In this document: positions 30,802 through 40,872 of the stretch, piece after piece
Position numbering within the stretch: the stretch's first letter is position 1
How the letters are laid out: each line of letters starts with the position of its first letter
From: a virus
DNA: 48,744 bases
Virus record (IMG/VR): IMGVR_UViG_3300036846_000837
Span: 1-48,744 of that record
Direction: 5' to 3' (one strand)
Notes under the pieces: generated by a model
Database searches by the model: none
What the model saw: only the letters and a program-made list of their open reading frames with translations
What the model was told of the DNA's origin: nothing
Made by a program: the position numbers and the translations under genes

Positions 30802-31690
30802 CCTTTCAGAATTGCCCGTTCCTGACGCGGTGAAAATACCCGATCCCGCGCTGATTTTTGCCGGCTGGCTGGCGCGGCTCCGCGAGCTGGACCCGGATTA
30901 TGATGCCTTGCTGGAGTCTGACCCGGTGTTTAAACAAGGGGAGGTCCTGGCGTATCACTCAACGCTGATCCGTCAGGGCATGAATGACTCTATCCGGGCG
31001 GTATTACTGGCCAGCGCTAAAGGGGACGATCTGGACCAGTTGGGCGCTAATTTTGATGTGTTGCGCTTGCTGATAACACCGGGCGACCCGAACGCCGTCC
31101 CTCCAGTGGCGCCGGTCTATGAAGACGACGAGGCGTTTAGAACCCGGATACAACTGGCCTGGTCCCGGTTAAGTACCGCCGGCGCCGAAAACACCTACAC
31201 CTTTTTTGCCGCGTCTGCAGACCCTGACGTTTTAGATGTTCGGGCATACGGCCCCGAAGATCATCAACGGCTTGGCGAGGTGTATCTCTATGTGTTGTCC
31301 CGGACCAATGGGGGGATCCCATCGGCTGATGTGCTGAAAAAAGTGGCCGAAGCGGTCAATAAAAAAGAGGTCCGGCCGCTGACCGATTTCGTCACGGTGA
31401 AGCCGGCGGAAATGGTGGATTTTGAAGTCACCGCCGATATCCAGATCCCCTACGGCCCGGACACTGACACGGTGATGAAAGCGGCAGAGGATGAGCTGGC
31501 CAAGTACCTGGACATTGTTCACCGTCTCGGCCGGCTGGTTTCGCGCTCGGCTATTGACCGCGCATTGCATCAAGCCGGGATCGTGACGGTAAAGCTGCTT
31601 TCACCCGCCGCAGATATCAGCATGGCAATGGGGCAGGCGCCGCGATGCTCAAAAGTGACCCTGCGTAAGGTGATCATTAATGCCGAATAA
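30776..31690 (+). CDS. Baseplate wedge protein gpJ
   Basis: The 304-residue protein has the P2 J pattern: LDQLGANFDVLRLLITPGDP, then EDDEAFRTRIQLAWSRLSTA and GEVYLYVLSRTNGGIPSADV. It forms the wedge ring with W and I. It overlaps I by 11 bases. Length is as in P2 J (302). Confidence 0.93.
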   Translation: MATNSATINLSELPVPDAVKIPDPALIFAGWLARLRELDPDYDALLESDPVFKQGEVLAYHSTLIRQGMNDSIRAVLLASAKGDDLDQLGANFDVLRLLITPGDPNAVPPVAPVYEDDEAFRTRIQLAWSRLSTAGAENTYTFFAASADPDVLDVRAYGPEDHQRLGEVYLYVLSRTNGGIPSADVLKKVAEAVNKKEVRPLTDFVTVKPAEMVDFEVTADIQIPYGPDTDTVMKAAEDELAKYLDIVHRLGRLVSRSAIDRALHQAGIVTVKLLSPAADISMAMGQAPRCSKVTLRKVIINAE

Positions 31691-32825
31691 ATTTAAAACC
31701 CTCCTCCCGCCCAATGCCATCCCGCAAGAGCGCGCCCTGGAGCAGGCGACAATTGAGGAGGTGCTCTCTATCCCTGACCTGATCCGGATAGTGAAAAATC
31801 CGGCGTTGTGCCCTGTTGAGCTGCTGCCGTGGCTGGCGTGGGAGTACAGCGTGGATACCTGGAACACGGACTGGACAGAGGCGGAGAAACGGGCGGCAAT
31901 CGCCCGGGCGGCGTATATCCATCGGCACAGGGGGACCCGGGCGGCGATCGAAATGTCGTTATCCTCTTCACCGTTCGCCAGCGATGTAGTCGAGTGGTTC
32001 GAAAAAACGCCCCGGGGGGAGCCTTACACGTTCTCTCTCGATGTGACCCAGGACGACCGGCCGATCACGTTAACGGACGTGCAGGACCTGAAAAGCGCGG
32101 TAATGAAAGGTAAAAACCTGCGCTCCTGGTTCGATGTGTCGTTTAAAGGCCGCCTGGACGGCAAGGCGATTTTAGCCGGCTACATGATTGCGTCCGAGTC
32201 ATTCTCAATCATCCCCGTGTTTGAGTTTATCGGTGTACACATCAACGGCTGGATGACGTCGGAGTTTGCGCCTACGTCGTCATTTAATGGGGCTGTTTAC
32301 ACGCTGGTAACACAAGGCAACTTTGGCGCGATCACCTGGCACGTAACAGGCCCGGCGACGGTGGCCAGTGATGGAACGGTAACCATTACCGGTCCCGGGG
32401 CCGTCGCTATCACGGGGACGGATGCCCGTAACCGTTCGATCAGCCACGCAATCAACCCTGTTCGTTACCTTATTCCTACGCCGGCAGATATTCAGCTTAG
32501 CCAGTCTGAGATGCCTGCGTTTATTGAAAAGCAGGGCGGCAGAATGTGCCTGGTTGAGGATTTAATTCGTTGGCCAGAGGTGGGAAGCCGAGTGCGCGAA
32601 ATGGGGCACCTGTGGGGGGAGTGGGGAAACATGACTGTCTACGGTTGGCGTGAGTTTTGGATGGGTTCAACCTCGGAGGAGTCCCGCTGGGTTACAGCCT
32701 CCCAAGGGTTTCCCTCAAATTTTAAACTGTATGTGCGCTTAAAATCCGGGTTTAGCAACAGCGTTTCGCCGTGGGACCCTAATAACTATTCGACGGCCGC
32801 CGTGATTGAAGTGGAGAAAAAATAA
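31680..32825 (+). CDS. Baseplate protein gpI fused to Ig-like and adhesin-like domains
   Basis: Residues 1 to about 185 match P2 gpI ([20 protein letters not shown], then [17 protein letters not shown] and [11 protein letters not shown]). P2 gpI is 176 residues but this protein has 381. The extra half has an Ig-like segment (about 205-270, [39 protein letters not shown]) and a C-terminal domain (about 285-381) with [13 protein letters not shown] and [12 protein letters not shown], recalling the ends of intimin/invasin-type Ig proteins. The fusion suggests an extra receptor-binding arm on the baseplate. Confidence 0.85.
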   Translation: MPNKFKTLLPPNAIPQERALEQATIEEVLSIPDLIRIVKNPALCPVELLPWLAWEYSVDTWNTDWTEAEKRAAIARAAYIHRHRGTRAAIEMSLSSSPFASDVVEWFEKTPRGEPYTFSLDVTQDDRPITLTDVQDLKSAVMKGKNLRSWFDVSFKGRLDGKAILAGYMIASESFSIIPVFEFIGVHINGWMTSEFAPTSSFNGAVYTLVTQGNFGAITWHVTGPATVASDGTVTITGPGAVAITGTDARNRSISHAINPVRYLIPTPADIQLSQSEMPAFIEKQGGRMCLVEDLIRWPEVGSRVREMGHLWGEWGNMTVYGWREFWMGSTSEESRWVTASQGFPSNFKLYVRLKSGFSNSVSPWDPNNYSTAAVIEVEKK

Positions 32826-34171
32826 TGGCCTCAGGATTAATTTTAACCGCCGTCGGCGCCGAAGCGATAGAGACGGCTTATCAGGCCGGCGAGGTGGTCA
32901 CTATCCCGATCGTCGCCTTCGGTGATGGTGGCGGGGCCTCTGTGACCCCTGACCCAGCAGTCACCAAACTGGTCAATAAATTTGGGGATGTGCCCTTTAC
33001 GCAGGGGGAATCGGGTAGCGGTATGATTGCCGGCCAGGCAGTTATAAACGCCCGCGATTATCCAGGGAAAGTGGTCCGGGAGTTTGGGCTGATGAGTAGC
33101 GCCGGCGTTCTGATTGCCTATGGCGCCTATCCCGACACCTATCTACCGGAGCAAAACGACTCCATCGTAAAAGAGCTGGTGGTGAGCTTTGCCATGCCGC
33201 TGGTACACGCGGAAAGCGTGGTGCTGGAGATTGATCCGAATGTATCGGTGCTGACGATTGAAGAAGCGGACGCCCGTTATCTTTTCAGGAAGGGCGACAC
33301 GGCGACGGGCGATCTCGGCGCCCCAATGTTCCAGGCAAACGGCACTAATGGCGTGCCGGAAGGCTCTGGCATGTATAAGGACCAATTAAACAACCGCGCC
33401 CCGTTTTATTCGCCTGACTATCAATGGCCAATTAATTCCGGGGGGGCGTATGTTCCCCTGGTGAAGGGGCGCTGTACGAGAAAGGCCAAGGGATGGCCAA
33501 CTGTCGTTAGCTTTGGCTATATCATGCCCGGCGTTGATATGCACGCCCATCCGGTTATCCATGCAATTGGCGACAGTGGCCAGGAATGCATATGGGAGTT
33601 TGATACCCAAACCGGAGGCCTAAGAAGTAAAGCCGGGACGTTTGCGATAGAAGAACAGCAACCGATTGTGCCGCTGCCGTTTTCGGGTGATTCCCCGCCG
33701 CCTGGCCATGCATTAATGCTGGGGCAGGCTTTTGATAAAAACGCCTATCCGCGCACGGCGCAGGCGTACCCGTCGGGTGTTTTCCCCGACATGCGAGGCC
33801 GGACTATTTTGGGTAAACCGGATGATCGCGGCCCGCTATCGATGGCTGATGGTGAGATTAAAAACCATGGTCACAGTGGCGAGGTGGCCGGTTCTGACCT
33901 GGGTTCACCAGAAACAACAGAAAGCGGGGGATATAGCCCGAAACTGCGTTCTTATCCATCCAATACGGCATTAGACGGGGGATCCAGTAGCCGTCACTCC
34001 ATTGACCAGGATCGCGGGTTTACTGATTACGGACTGATTGAGGGTGTTCCACCGCATAAACACAACATTCCGTTAGGGTGGCACGGCCACGGTTTACGCA
34101 TTGACGCGTTCGGCGCTGCGAAAAACACCGTTGATAACATCGCATTTAACTACATTGTGAGGCTGGCATGA
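32825..34171 (+). CDS. Tail fibre protein (P2 H-like)
   Basis: The 448-residue protein opens with the P2 H-type attachment domain ([20 protein letters not shown], up to about 150). A shaft and a C-terminal collar-like tip follow ([14 protein letters not shown], then [14 protein letters not shown], with HxH metal sites). It is shorter than P2 H (669). It binds the host surface; the tip decides host range. It overlaps I and the assembly gene by one and four bases. Confidence 0.9.
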   Translation: MASGLILTAVGAEAIETAYQAGEVVTIPIVAFGDGGGASVTPDPAVTKLVNKFGDVPFTQGESGSGMIAGQAVINARDYPGKVVREFGLMSSAGVLIAYGAYPDTYLPEQNDSIVKELVVSFAMPLVHAESVVLEIDPNVSVLTIEEADARYLFRKGDTATGDLGAPMFQANGTNGVPEGSGMYKDQLNNRAPFYSPDYQWPINSGGAYVPLVKGRCTRKAKGWPTVVSFGYIMPGVDMHAHPVIHAIGDSGQECIWEFDTQTGGLRSKAGTFAIEEQQPIVPLPFSGDSPPPGHALMLGQAFDKNAYPRTAQAYPSGVFPDMRGRTILGKPDDRGPLSMADGEIKNHGHSGEVAGSDLGSPETTESGGYSPKLRSYPSNTALDGGSSSRHSIDQDRGFTDYGLIEGVPPHKHNIPLGWHGHGLRIDAFGAAKNTVDNIAFNYIVRLA

Positions 34172-34896
34172 CAGAGAGCTTTGAGTTTTCGGATATTCCC
34201 CGTTGGGTATGGGTTTACCGCTTTGACGATGCCGGCATTTTTACCGGTTCCCTCAATTTTTACGTAGCGCCGCACACGGGACTACCGGCCAATTGCACCC
34301 CGTTGAAGTGCAACCCGAAGGCGGGCCAGGCGGGCGTATGGGATGGCACGAGCTGGGCATATATTCCCGATGTGCGCGGATCCACCTATTGGGATCAGCG
34401 TGGCAATCAGTTTGTCATGATGGAGCTGGCCGCGCTGCCTGAATGGGCTGTGACCGTCGCGCCGCCGGCTGCAGAACCTGGCCATGCTGTTTTGTATACG
34501 GGCGACGCCTGGCAGCAAATTGAAGACCGATCCGGGCAGACGTATTACACGGCTGACGGTCGCCCCCAGGCAGTGCCCGACCCCTATTTTATCTTGCCCT
34601 CTGACTGCACATTTACGCCGCCGGCAACGCCCTGGGACCAGTGGGACGGTGAGCAGTGGGTAACAGATACCGATGCCCAACAGCGGGCCGCAGTAGAGCA
34701 AGCCGCGCAACGCCGGCAGCAGTTGCGGCAGCAGGCAGATCAACAGATTGAATTGCTTAACGACGCTGCAGAGGTCGGGATTAGCGAAGAGGGCGACGAT
34801 CAACGCCTGGCCAACTGGAGAAAATACCGCGTGCTGTTAAGCCGTGTTGATATTGGCCAGGCTCCTGATATCCCCTGGCCCGCGTTGCCAGCCTGA
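34168..34896 (+). CDS. Tail fibre assembly chaperone (P2 G-like)
   Basis: This 242-residue Caudo_TAP-family protein has a C-terminal signature ([20 protein letters not shown], then [20 protein letters not shown] and IPWPALP). The N-terminal half is formed by two similar beta modules, each with a W-D-G-x-x-W element ([20 protein letters not shown]). It helps fold the fibre encoded just before. Confidence 0.9.
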   Translation: MTESFEFSDIPRWVWVYRFDDAGIFTGSLNFYVAPHTGLPANCTPLKCNPKAGQAGVWDGTSWAYIPDVRGSTYWDQRGNQFVMMELAALPEWAVTVAPPAAEPGHAVLYTGDAWQQIEDRSGQTYYTADGRPQAVPDPYFILPSDCTFTPPATPWDQWDGEQWVTDTDAQQRAAVEQAAQRRQQLRQQADQQIELLNDAAEVGISEEGDDQRLANWRKYRVLLSRVDIGQAPDIPWPALPA

Positions 34897-34911
34897 TAAA
34901 ACAACCCCCTG

Positions 34912-34933
34912 ACCGCCGCCGGCGGTTTTTTTA
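34912..34933 (+). terminator. Terminator after the fibre assembly gene
   Basis: ACCGCC and GGCGGT around GCC are followed by seven T, 16 bases before the sheath start codon. Confidence 0.8.
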
Positions 34934-34948
34934 TGCCTGGAGATAACA

Positions 34949-36490
34949 ATGGCAGATTTACATGGTGTGGAAACAATAGAGCTGAATATCGGCTCGGTAG
35001 CCGTGACAACCATTCAGACCGCGATTATCGGGCTGGTGGGGACGGCGCCAAATGCGTCTAAAGGGACGGTAGCAAGCCGGACCACGGGCACCCCGTTGCT
35101 GGATAATGAGCTGACGTTTAACGCCTCAGCGCCGGGGCGCCTGGGCAATCAGTACAGTGTTAAGGCCGTCGCCGGCGCTGCAGATGCGAAAACCTCGGCC
35201 AGCTATGCGGCCGGGGTGCTGTCGATCATCCTGGGCGCAGATACTGAGGGCGTGATAACCGCGACCGCGGCCGAGGTGGCTGCAGCGGTGAAAGCGGTGG
35301 CCGATAGCAAAATCATTGCCGTTGAAACCACGGCACCGGGGATTGTGGCGCCATTCACGGCCCTGTTAGCCGGCGGGACCGATGAGCCGTTTCCGCTGAA
35401 TACGCCGGTGGCCGTGATTGGCGGCACCCAACTAAGCGCCCTCGGCGCCGGCGGCACCCTGGGCGAGGCGATCACGGACATCACCGACCAAACGAACGCG
35501 CTGATCATTGTCGTGCGTGCGGCGGATAAAGCGGAAGGTAAAGCCGCTGCCGTGCTGAGTACGGAGAAGGGCGTGAAGTTAACGACCGAAGACGGGGCGA
35601 AATTGCTCACAGAGCAGAAAGTTGCGGTGGATCCCGACGTGCGGGCCAGTCTGATCGCCGCTATGGGCGCCTGGTCATTAAGCGAATCTGTCACCCGTTA
35701 CCGGCCGCGCATCTTGATTGCGCCGGGTTTCAGTGAAGACGACGCGATCGGGAAGGCGCTGGAAACGGCCGCAAACAAATTGCGCGCGGTGGCTTATGTT
35801 GATTGTGAATCGATGGCCACGGCTCAGGAGGTTGTGACCCGCCGCCAAATGTATGGCGCCCGGGTGGAGCTGTTACGCCCGCGTGTCTCGAAAGTGAAAG
35901 CCAGCGGTGAAATCACCTTTCGCCCTTATTCCGCGTCGGCTGCCGGCCTGCGCGCGCGGATTGACTTAGAAAAGGGCTGGTGGTGGAGCAAGTCCAATCA
36001 GGCGATCGCGAACATCCTCGGCGTTGAACAAGTGGACGAGTTTATCCTCGGCGACCGTAACTGCCAGGCCAACTTATTGAACATGGAAAACGTCACGACC
36101 ATTATTCGCCGTGATGGTTTTCTTCATTGGGGCAACCGCCTTTGTATCCAGGATCCGCAATGGCAGTTTGAATCAGTACGCCGTACTGCAGACGTTATTG
36201 AGGACAGTATCCAGGAGACGGCCTTGCTGTACGTCGATCGTCCGCTCGACCTGGAAAATGTCGATGACATCCTGGGCACGATTAACTCCTACATGCGCAC
36301 GCTGACCAAGCTCAAAGCCATTTTTGGCGGCCGGGCGTGGCTGGATGAGGAGTTGAACACCGCCGAAACCCTGGCGGCCGGTGAGGTCTATATCGATTAT
36401 GACTTTGGGCCGAAATCACCGACAGAACGGATCACGATGCGGGTTCGCATTAACAACCAATATGCAGTAGAGGAGCTGGGGACGGTATGA
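34949..36490 (+). CDS. Contractile tail sheath protein gpFI
   Basis: The 513-residue protein is of the P2 FI family. It starts MADLHGVETIELNIGSVAVT. The conserved C-terminal fold is seen in LEKGWWWSKSNQAIANILGV and IQDPQWQFESVRRTADVIED. Residues about 45-130 form an inserted alanine-rich domain absent from P2 FI (396 residues), likely on the sheath surface. It overlaps the tube gene by four bases. Confidence 0.93.
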   Translation: MADLHGVETIELNIGSVAVTTIQTAIIGLVGTAPNASKGTVASRTTGTPLLDNELTFNASAPGRLGNQYSVKAVAGAADAKTSASYAAGVLSIILGADTEGVITATAAEVAAAVKAVADSKIIAVETTAPGIVAPFTALLAGGTDEPFPLNTPVAVIGGTQLSALGAGGTLGEAITDITDQTNALIIVVRAADKAEGKAAAVLSTEKGVKLTTEDGAKLLTEQKVAVDPDVRASLIAAMGAWSLSESVTRYRPRILIAPGFSEDDAIGKALETAANKLRAVAYVDCESMATAQEVVTRRQMYGARVELLRPRVSKVKASGEITFRPYSASAAGLRARIDLEKGWWWSKSNQAIANILGVEQVDEFILGDRNCQANLLNMENVTTIIRRDGFLHWGNRLCIQDPQWQFESVRRTADVIEDSIQETALLYVDRPLDLENVDDILGTINSYMRTLTKLKAIFGGRAWLDEELNTAETLAAGEVYIDYDFGPKSPTERITMRVRINNQYAVEELGTV

Positions 36491-36993
36491 GCGATAAAGC
36501 AACGGTAAGAGCCTGGACATTTTTTGCCGGCGGTTTTCGTATCCAGGGCGCGCATGAGTACACGCCGCCGGAACTGTCGATCGTCAAAACAGACCTGCGC
36601 ACCGGCGCGCAGGATGCCCCCACGCCGATGGACGACGGCATGGAGGCGCTAATCTGCCAGATCAAGTTTTACGGCATCGATACGGACATGCTGACCCGCT
36701 TTGGTTTTGTGACGGGCAATCGCAATCGCTTTGCGGCCTATGAGGGCTATCTCAGCAACGGCCGCGCACTGGGGGCGATTGACGAGATAGAGGGCTTTGT
36801 TTCGAAAATTACGCCTGACGCCCGGGATAACCAGGCGTTGTCAGAAAAGGCGACCACGGTCGAAATCGCGATCAATTACTACAAACAAACGTTTGAAGGC
36901 CGCGAGCTGTTCGAAATCGACACGGAGCGCTTTATTCGCCGTGTGAATGGCGTGGATCAGTTGCGCGGTATCGCCGCCAAAATCCGCCTTTAA
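36487..36993 (+). CDS. Tail tube protein gpFII
   Basis: The 168-residue protein is of the P2 FII family (172 residues): RAWTFFAGGFRIQGAHEYTP, then CQIKFYGIDTDMLTRFGFVT and INYYKQTFEGRELFEIDTER. It polymerises into the rigid inner tube inside the sheath. Confidence 0.93.
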   Translation: MSDKATVRAWTFFAGGFRIQGAHEYTPPELSIVKTDLRTGAQDAPTPMDDGMEALICQIKFYGIDTDMLTRFGFVTGNRNRFAAYEGYLSNGRALGAIDEIEGFVSKITPDARDNQALSEKATTVEIAINYYKQTFEGRELFEIDTERFIRRVNGVDQLRGIAAKIRL

Positions 36994-37014
36994 TCCTTAA
37001 TCATCCTCGTTATC

Positions 37015-37038
37015 AAGCAGCCCCCGGGCCGCTTTTTT
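37015..37038 (+). terminator. Terminator after the tube gene
   Basis: AAGC and GCTT arms with GCCC/GGGC pairs and one mismatch form a hairpin followed by six T, 21 bases after the stop. Confidence 0.65.
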
Positions 37039-37051
37039 ATTGGAGTTATTT

Positions 37052-37351
37052 ATGAGTTACCCCGCGAACAAAAAAGAGATCACTTTCTATTCCCCGTTGA
37101 CCCTCGAAGACGGCAGCGCACTTACCCGTGTTTTCATGCGGGAGCCGCTGGTGCGGGACCGTATCGAGTTCTCCCGGATGAAAGGGAATGACCTGGAGAA
37201 TGAGGTGGCCATGATCGCCAACCTTTGCGATATGAACGTAAGAGACGTAGAGAACCTAACCTCGGCGGACTTCTCCCAGTTGGAGGATATGTTTAACGAT
37301 TTTTTGCTACCGCCCGAAAAGCGGGAGAAATCGACATCCAGCGAGGCCTAA
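37052..37351 (+). CDS. Tail assembly chaperone gpE
   Basis: This 99-residue protein starts MSYPANKKEITFYSPLTLED, with GGAG before the ATG. It matches P2 gpE (MREPLVRDRIEFSRMK, EVAMIANLCDMNVRDVENLT, FSQLEDMFNDFLLP). It aids folding of the tape measure protein. A slippery T TTT TTG at 37300-37306 near its end allows a shift into E'. Confidence 0.9.
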   Translation: MSYPANKKEITFYSPLTLEDGSALTRVFMREPLVRDRIEFSRMKGNDLENEVAMIANLCDMNVRDVENLTSADFSQLEDMFNDFLLPPEKREKSTSSEA

Positions 37352-37467
37352 GGCTGCTGGGGCGCCGGCTGCATTACACGCTAGGCGACTGGCTGAACAT
37401 GCCTTTCAGCGTGTTTAGTGATTTTCTGGTGCTTGAAGTGGAGATAATCAATCGTGGCCGGACTTAG
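37052..37467 (+). CDS. Tail assembly chaperone E+E', made by -1 frameshift
   Basis: At T TTT TTG (37300-37306) a -1 slip would leave the E frame and continue for 53 codons to TAG at 37465-37467: ATARKAGEIDIQRGLRLLGR, then LHYTLGDWLNMPFSVFSDFL. The same heptamer is used by P2 for E+E'. The product, about 138 residues, ends inside the tape-measure start. The coordinates span both frames; the join is at 37306. Confidence 0.8.
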
Positions 37468-39073
37468 CCAAAAATTAAAGGCCGTTATCAGTTTCGGCGG
37501 CAATATCGACTCCTCCTGGGGCCGGTCTACGGACGGTCTGAAAAAGGGGCTGAGTTCTGTCGAAAAACAGTCTGAGAAGCTGACCAAACAACAGAAGGCC
37601 CTGGCTTTAGAGATGAAGCAGGCCAAATTAGCCGGCAAGGATATTGCCGGTTTAAAACGGGACTATGCCGGCGTTACGCGCGAGATAAAAAAAGCGGATG
37701 CCGCGCAGGTGGCTTTAAATCGTGACCTGCAGCGCGCCGAACGGCTGCGCCGCTTTGGGTCTGGTGCTAAAACGGCGGCCGGCCGAACGTTGAAAGCGGG
37801 GATCGGGATGACCCTCGGCGGCGGAGCGCTGGCGGCAGCGGCCGGCGCCATACTTTCCCCGGTAAATATGAACGCCCGGACCGCTGAATCGGTCGGCAAG
37901 GCGAGAACCTACGGCGTGGGCATCGAGACGTATAACGCCTGGGACAGTTTCGGGAAACAGATGGGGCTGAATGGGGAGAACTTTGGGGACCTCCTGGAGG
38001 AGCTAAAAAACAAGGCCGGCGAATACAAGGCGACCGGGGAGCAATCCTCGCTTAACGATGCTTTCAAGATGCTGAAATTTGGCGCCGGCGATTTTGCCGG
38101 CCTGACCAATGAGCAGCAGTTTGAAAAAATTATGGAGCGCGCCCTAACGCACAAAGACGAGCAGGAGGCGGCGTCCGCGGTCGATATGCTGATGGGGGGC
38201 GAGGCCAATAAAATCCTGACGTACATGCGCCTGACCGGCAAAAGTTACCAGGAGATGATGGATCAGCAGAAGCGTTACAACCTGGTCACGAAGGAGGGCG
38301 CTGATGGCGCCATTCGCGGCAATATTGCTTTCAGTAATCTGCGCAGCGTGTGGGGATCGGCCGTGGAGGAAATCGCCGGCAAGCTGGGCGGTTCGTTGGC
38401 GCCGAAAGTGACGCAACTGGCGGATGAGCTTTCCGCCTGGTTCAAAAATGGCGGCATAGAAATTATCTCCACCACGATAAGGAACAAATGGATCCCGAAC
38501 CTGGTGGAGTTCGCCAACGGCATCATGACTGTCACAAAGTTGTTTCTGGCCATCGCCAGAAAATTAGCCTGGCTGTTGCCCGATGAGCAGAGCGACAAAA
38601 AAGCCATTGTGCGCTCTCTCGGTAAAGGGGATATCGAGGGCGCCCGTGATTTTGCCCAAACGCGGGGCCAGTCTGCCTGGCTGGAATCCATTTTGAAGGA
38701 CCCGGAGAAGCAGAAGGCACTGCAGGGCATTTACAGCGATGCGCAATATTCATTGTCCAGCGAGCGGATTATGAGTCCTGGTGCGTATTGGGATAAGGCC
38801 GACGATCGGATGCTGGCCGCTATCGGGGAAACTGACAAAGGTGATGATCCGTTAGAAGGGGCCTTTTCTTTCCTGTCGTCACTGACCAATCAGGGCGCCG
38901 CTGGCGACAAGCCGGCGATGACAGACAATCGCCGGCAAGAGGTCAATATGACGGTGATCGCTCAACCTGGCCAGGATGCGCAAGCGGTGGCGGATAGCGC
39001 CGTAACGTCAATGAAAAACCTGGATGTATTTAACGGCAACAATGCGATGCATGACCCTGCGGAGGCCTGGTAA
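37454..39073 (+). CDS. Tape measure protein gpT
   Basis: The 539-residue protein starts at GTG within the E' frame. It has a long helical N-terminus (SVEKQSEKLTKQQKALALEM, LKRDYAGVTREIKKADAAQV), a hydrophobic glycine/alanine block at about 115-140 (GIGMTLGGGALAAAAGAILS) and domain SFGKQMGLNGENFGDLLEEL seen in P2-like T. It is shorter than P2 T (815), so the tail should be shorter if length scales with this protein. Confidence 0.9.
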   Translation: MAGLSQKLKAVISFGGNIDSSWGRSTDGLKKGLSSVEKQSEKLTKQQKALALEMKQAKLAGKDIAGLKRDYAGVTREIKKADAAQVALNRDLQRAERLRRFGSGAKTAAGRTLKAGIGMTLGGGALAAAAGAILSPVNMNARTAESVGKARTYGVGIETYNAWDSFGKQMGLNGENFGDLLEELKNKAGEYKATGEQSSLNDAFKMLKFGAGDFAGLTNEQQFEKIMERALTHKDEQEAASAVDMLMGGEANKILTYMRLTGKSYQEMMDQQKRYNLVTKEGADGAIRGNIAFSNLRSVWGSAVEEIAGKLGGSLAPKVTQLADELSAWFKNGGIEIISTTIRNKWIPNLVEFANGIMTVTKLFLAIARKLAWLLPDEQSDKKAIVRSLGKGDIEGARDFAQTRGQSAWLESILKDPEKQKALQGIYSDAQYSLSSERIMSPGAYWDKADDRMLAAIGETDKGDDPLEGAFSFLSSLTNQGAAGDKPAMTDNRRQEVNMTVIAQPGQDAQAVADSAVTSMKNLDVFNGNNAMHDPAEAW

Positions 39074-39531
39074 TGGTGGACATTATTGGCACGATCACGG
39101 GCGCCTATGATGCACGGCGGCCGGCGGACAGCGCCAGCATTATGATGATGCTCGGCACCTTTGAATTTTCTATCGACACGACGACCTATAACCAGTTGAC
39201 GCGGGAAGCCCGTTGGCGCTGGAGTGAGCAGGAGCGGATCGGCAAACAGGACTTGCTGCAGTACACAGGGAAATCCGCCCGGACGGTCAAAATGGACGGG
39301 GAGGCGCATTCCCAGTTTCGAAACGGTGTGGCCAGCATTGATACGCTTTATGACCTGGCCGACAAGGCCGAGCCTCAACAACTGGTGAGCAGTGCCGGTG
39401 ATGTGTTGGGCTGGTGGGTTATTACCGATTTTACCGACACGACGCCGGCGTTTTTGCCTGGCGGCGCTCCCCGCAAGAAAACCTACTCGATCACGATAAA
39501 ACACTATGCCGACGAATTATCTAACCCGTGA
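39073..39531 (+). CDS. Tail protein gpU
   Basis: The 152-residue P2 U family protein has MMLGTFEFSIDTTTYNQLTR, then RWRWSEQERIGKQDLLQYTG and YSITIKHYAD near the end. It is a small baseplate/tail-hub protein, P2 U having 159 residues. It overlaps the T stop by one base and X by 26. Confidence 0.92.
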   Translation: MVDIIGTITGAYDARRPADSASIMMMLGTFEFSIDTTTYNQLTREARWRWSEQERIGKQDLLQYTGKSARTVKMDGEAHSQFRNGVASIDTLYDLADKAEPQQLVSSAGDVLGWWVITDFTDTTPAFLPGGAPRKKTYSITIKHYADELSNP

Positions 39532-39721
39532 GGGTGACGTACTGGATGCCGTCTGTGCGGCCCACTACGGCACGGAGAACCTTTCGCAGACTGTTGTAAC
39601 GGTTTTAGACGCTAATCGTGAACTGGCGGCGCTGGGGGCTGTTTATCCGGCAGGGTTAATCATCACCCTGCCGGACATAGAGACGCCAACGCCTGAATCA
39701 CCGATCCAGCTATGGGATTAA
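39506..39721 (+). CDS. Tail protein gpX with LysM-like fold
   Basis: The 71-residue P2 X family protein has YLTREGDVLDAVCAAHYGTE and VYPAGLIITLPDI. The spacing of the conserved glycine, alanine and leucine residues is LysM-like, suggesting peptidoglycan contact at the tail tip. It lies between U and D here, whereas P2 keeps X elsewhere. Confidence 0.9.
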   Translation: MPTNYLTREGDVLDAVCAAHYGTENLSQTVVTVLDANRELAALGAVYPAGLIITLPDIETPTPESPIQLWD

Positions 39722-39724
39722 CCG

Positions 39725-40852
39725 ATGCAACAAAAACAGCCGGCCGAATTCCGGCCAGAATTCCGCATTATTGCGGAGGGGCAGGATATAACCGCGATCA
39801 TTCGTGAAAACCTGGTGGATATCAGCTTAACGGACAACGGCGGCGCCACGGGCAAAACTGACGAGCTGCAAATTACCCTCCTGTCGGAAACGCTAAAACT
39901 CCCGCCCAAAGGCGCCCGCCTGAGTGTTGCCCTGGGCTTTAATGGTCAGTTGGTCGATAAGGGCTGGTTTGTGGTGTCTGGCCGCGCCAGTAGCGGGCCA
40001 CCGCGCAAGATCCAGCTTTACGCCACATCGGCCCCAATGAACGCGCAAAAACAGCCAGGTGATGTGCAGAGCCAGAAAAGCCGCAGCTGGGACGGCGTGA
40101 CGCTAGGGGACATCGTGAAAACGGTGGCCACCGATAACGGCCTCATTCCCAAGATAGCTGCGCAGCTGGCCGACATCGCGATAGAACACATTGACCAGGT
40201 GAGGGAGTCCGACGCGGCACTGATGACCCGCCTGGCGCGTGCGCATAACGCGGTGAGCAAGGCCGCCGGCGGTTATTGGTTGTTTCTGGAGCAGGGGGAA
40301 GCAACTACCGCCAGCGGTGGCGCCCTCAGTAACGTAAAGATAACCCGGGAGGCGCTTTCCTCCTGGAGCTATTCAGATGGCCAGCGCGGGGCCACAACGG
40401 GAAAGCCGGCGAAGACGGCAGACGGTAAAGGCAAAAAGGGCAAAGTGAGCGTGTCCTATTTCGATCCCGCTGATGGTCGAACGAAAACTCAATCGCTGGA
40501 GCATGACGGACCCGACCAGGCCAACCCCTTCACGCAGTCGAGCAAAGCCCAGGCGGACAGCAGCGCCAAGTCGAAAATGACGCAGGCCAACCGGAATGAA
40601 AGGAGAATGACGCTAAGCGGGCCGGGCCGGCCGCAGTATGTGCCGTTGACTGCCGAAAGTCGGATAACAACGGCGGGATTTGGTGAGGAGGAGGATCGCA
40701 CCTGGTTAATCGAGTCCCTAGCGTTTTCTTTGAGCAGCTCAGGCCTGGCGATGGCGTTTAACCTGGTCACTGATATTAAACCGCCTGCAGAGAGCAAAGC
40801 GAAAGCTGCGAAGAAAGAAAAGAAATCCGATGGCATTGGCTATTTCGATTAA
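39725..40852 (+). CDS. Baseplate hub protein gpD
   Basis: The 375-residue P2 D family (gp27-like hub) has FRIIAEGQDITAIIRENLVD, then LQITLLSETLKLPPKGARLS and WDGVTLGDIVKTVATDNGL. The basic C-terminus is lysine-rich (ESKAKAAKKEKKSDG). It completes the P2-type tail block. In P2 it is followed by ogr, which is absent here, as expected under Q control. Confidence 0.93.
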   Translation: MQQKQPAEFRPEFRIIAEGQDITAIIRENLVDISLTDNGGATGKTDELQITLLSETLKLPPKGARLSVALGFNGQLVDKGWFVVSGRASSGPPRKIQLYATSAPMNAQKQPGDVQSQKSRSWDGVTLGDIVKTVATDNGLIPKIAAQLADIAIEHIDQVRESDAALMTRLARAHNAVSKAAGGYWLFLEQGEATTASGGALSNVKITREALSSWSYSDGQRGATTGKPAKTADGKGKKGKVSVSYFDPADGRTKTQSLEHDGPDQANPFTQSSKAQADSSAKSKMTQANRNERRMTLSGPGRPQYVPLTAESRITTAGFGEEEDRTWLIESLAFSLSSSGLAMAFNLVTDIKPPAESKAKAAKKEKKSDGIGYFD

Positions 40853-40872
40853 CGCTATTCAAGTAAGGTAAA

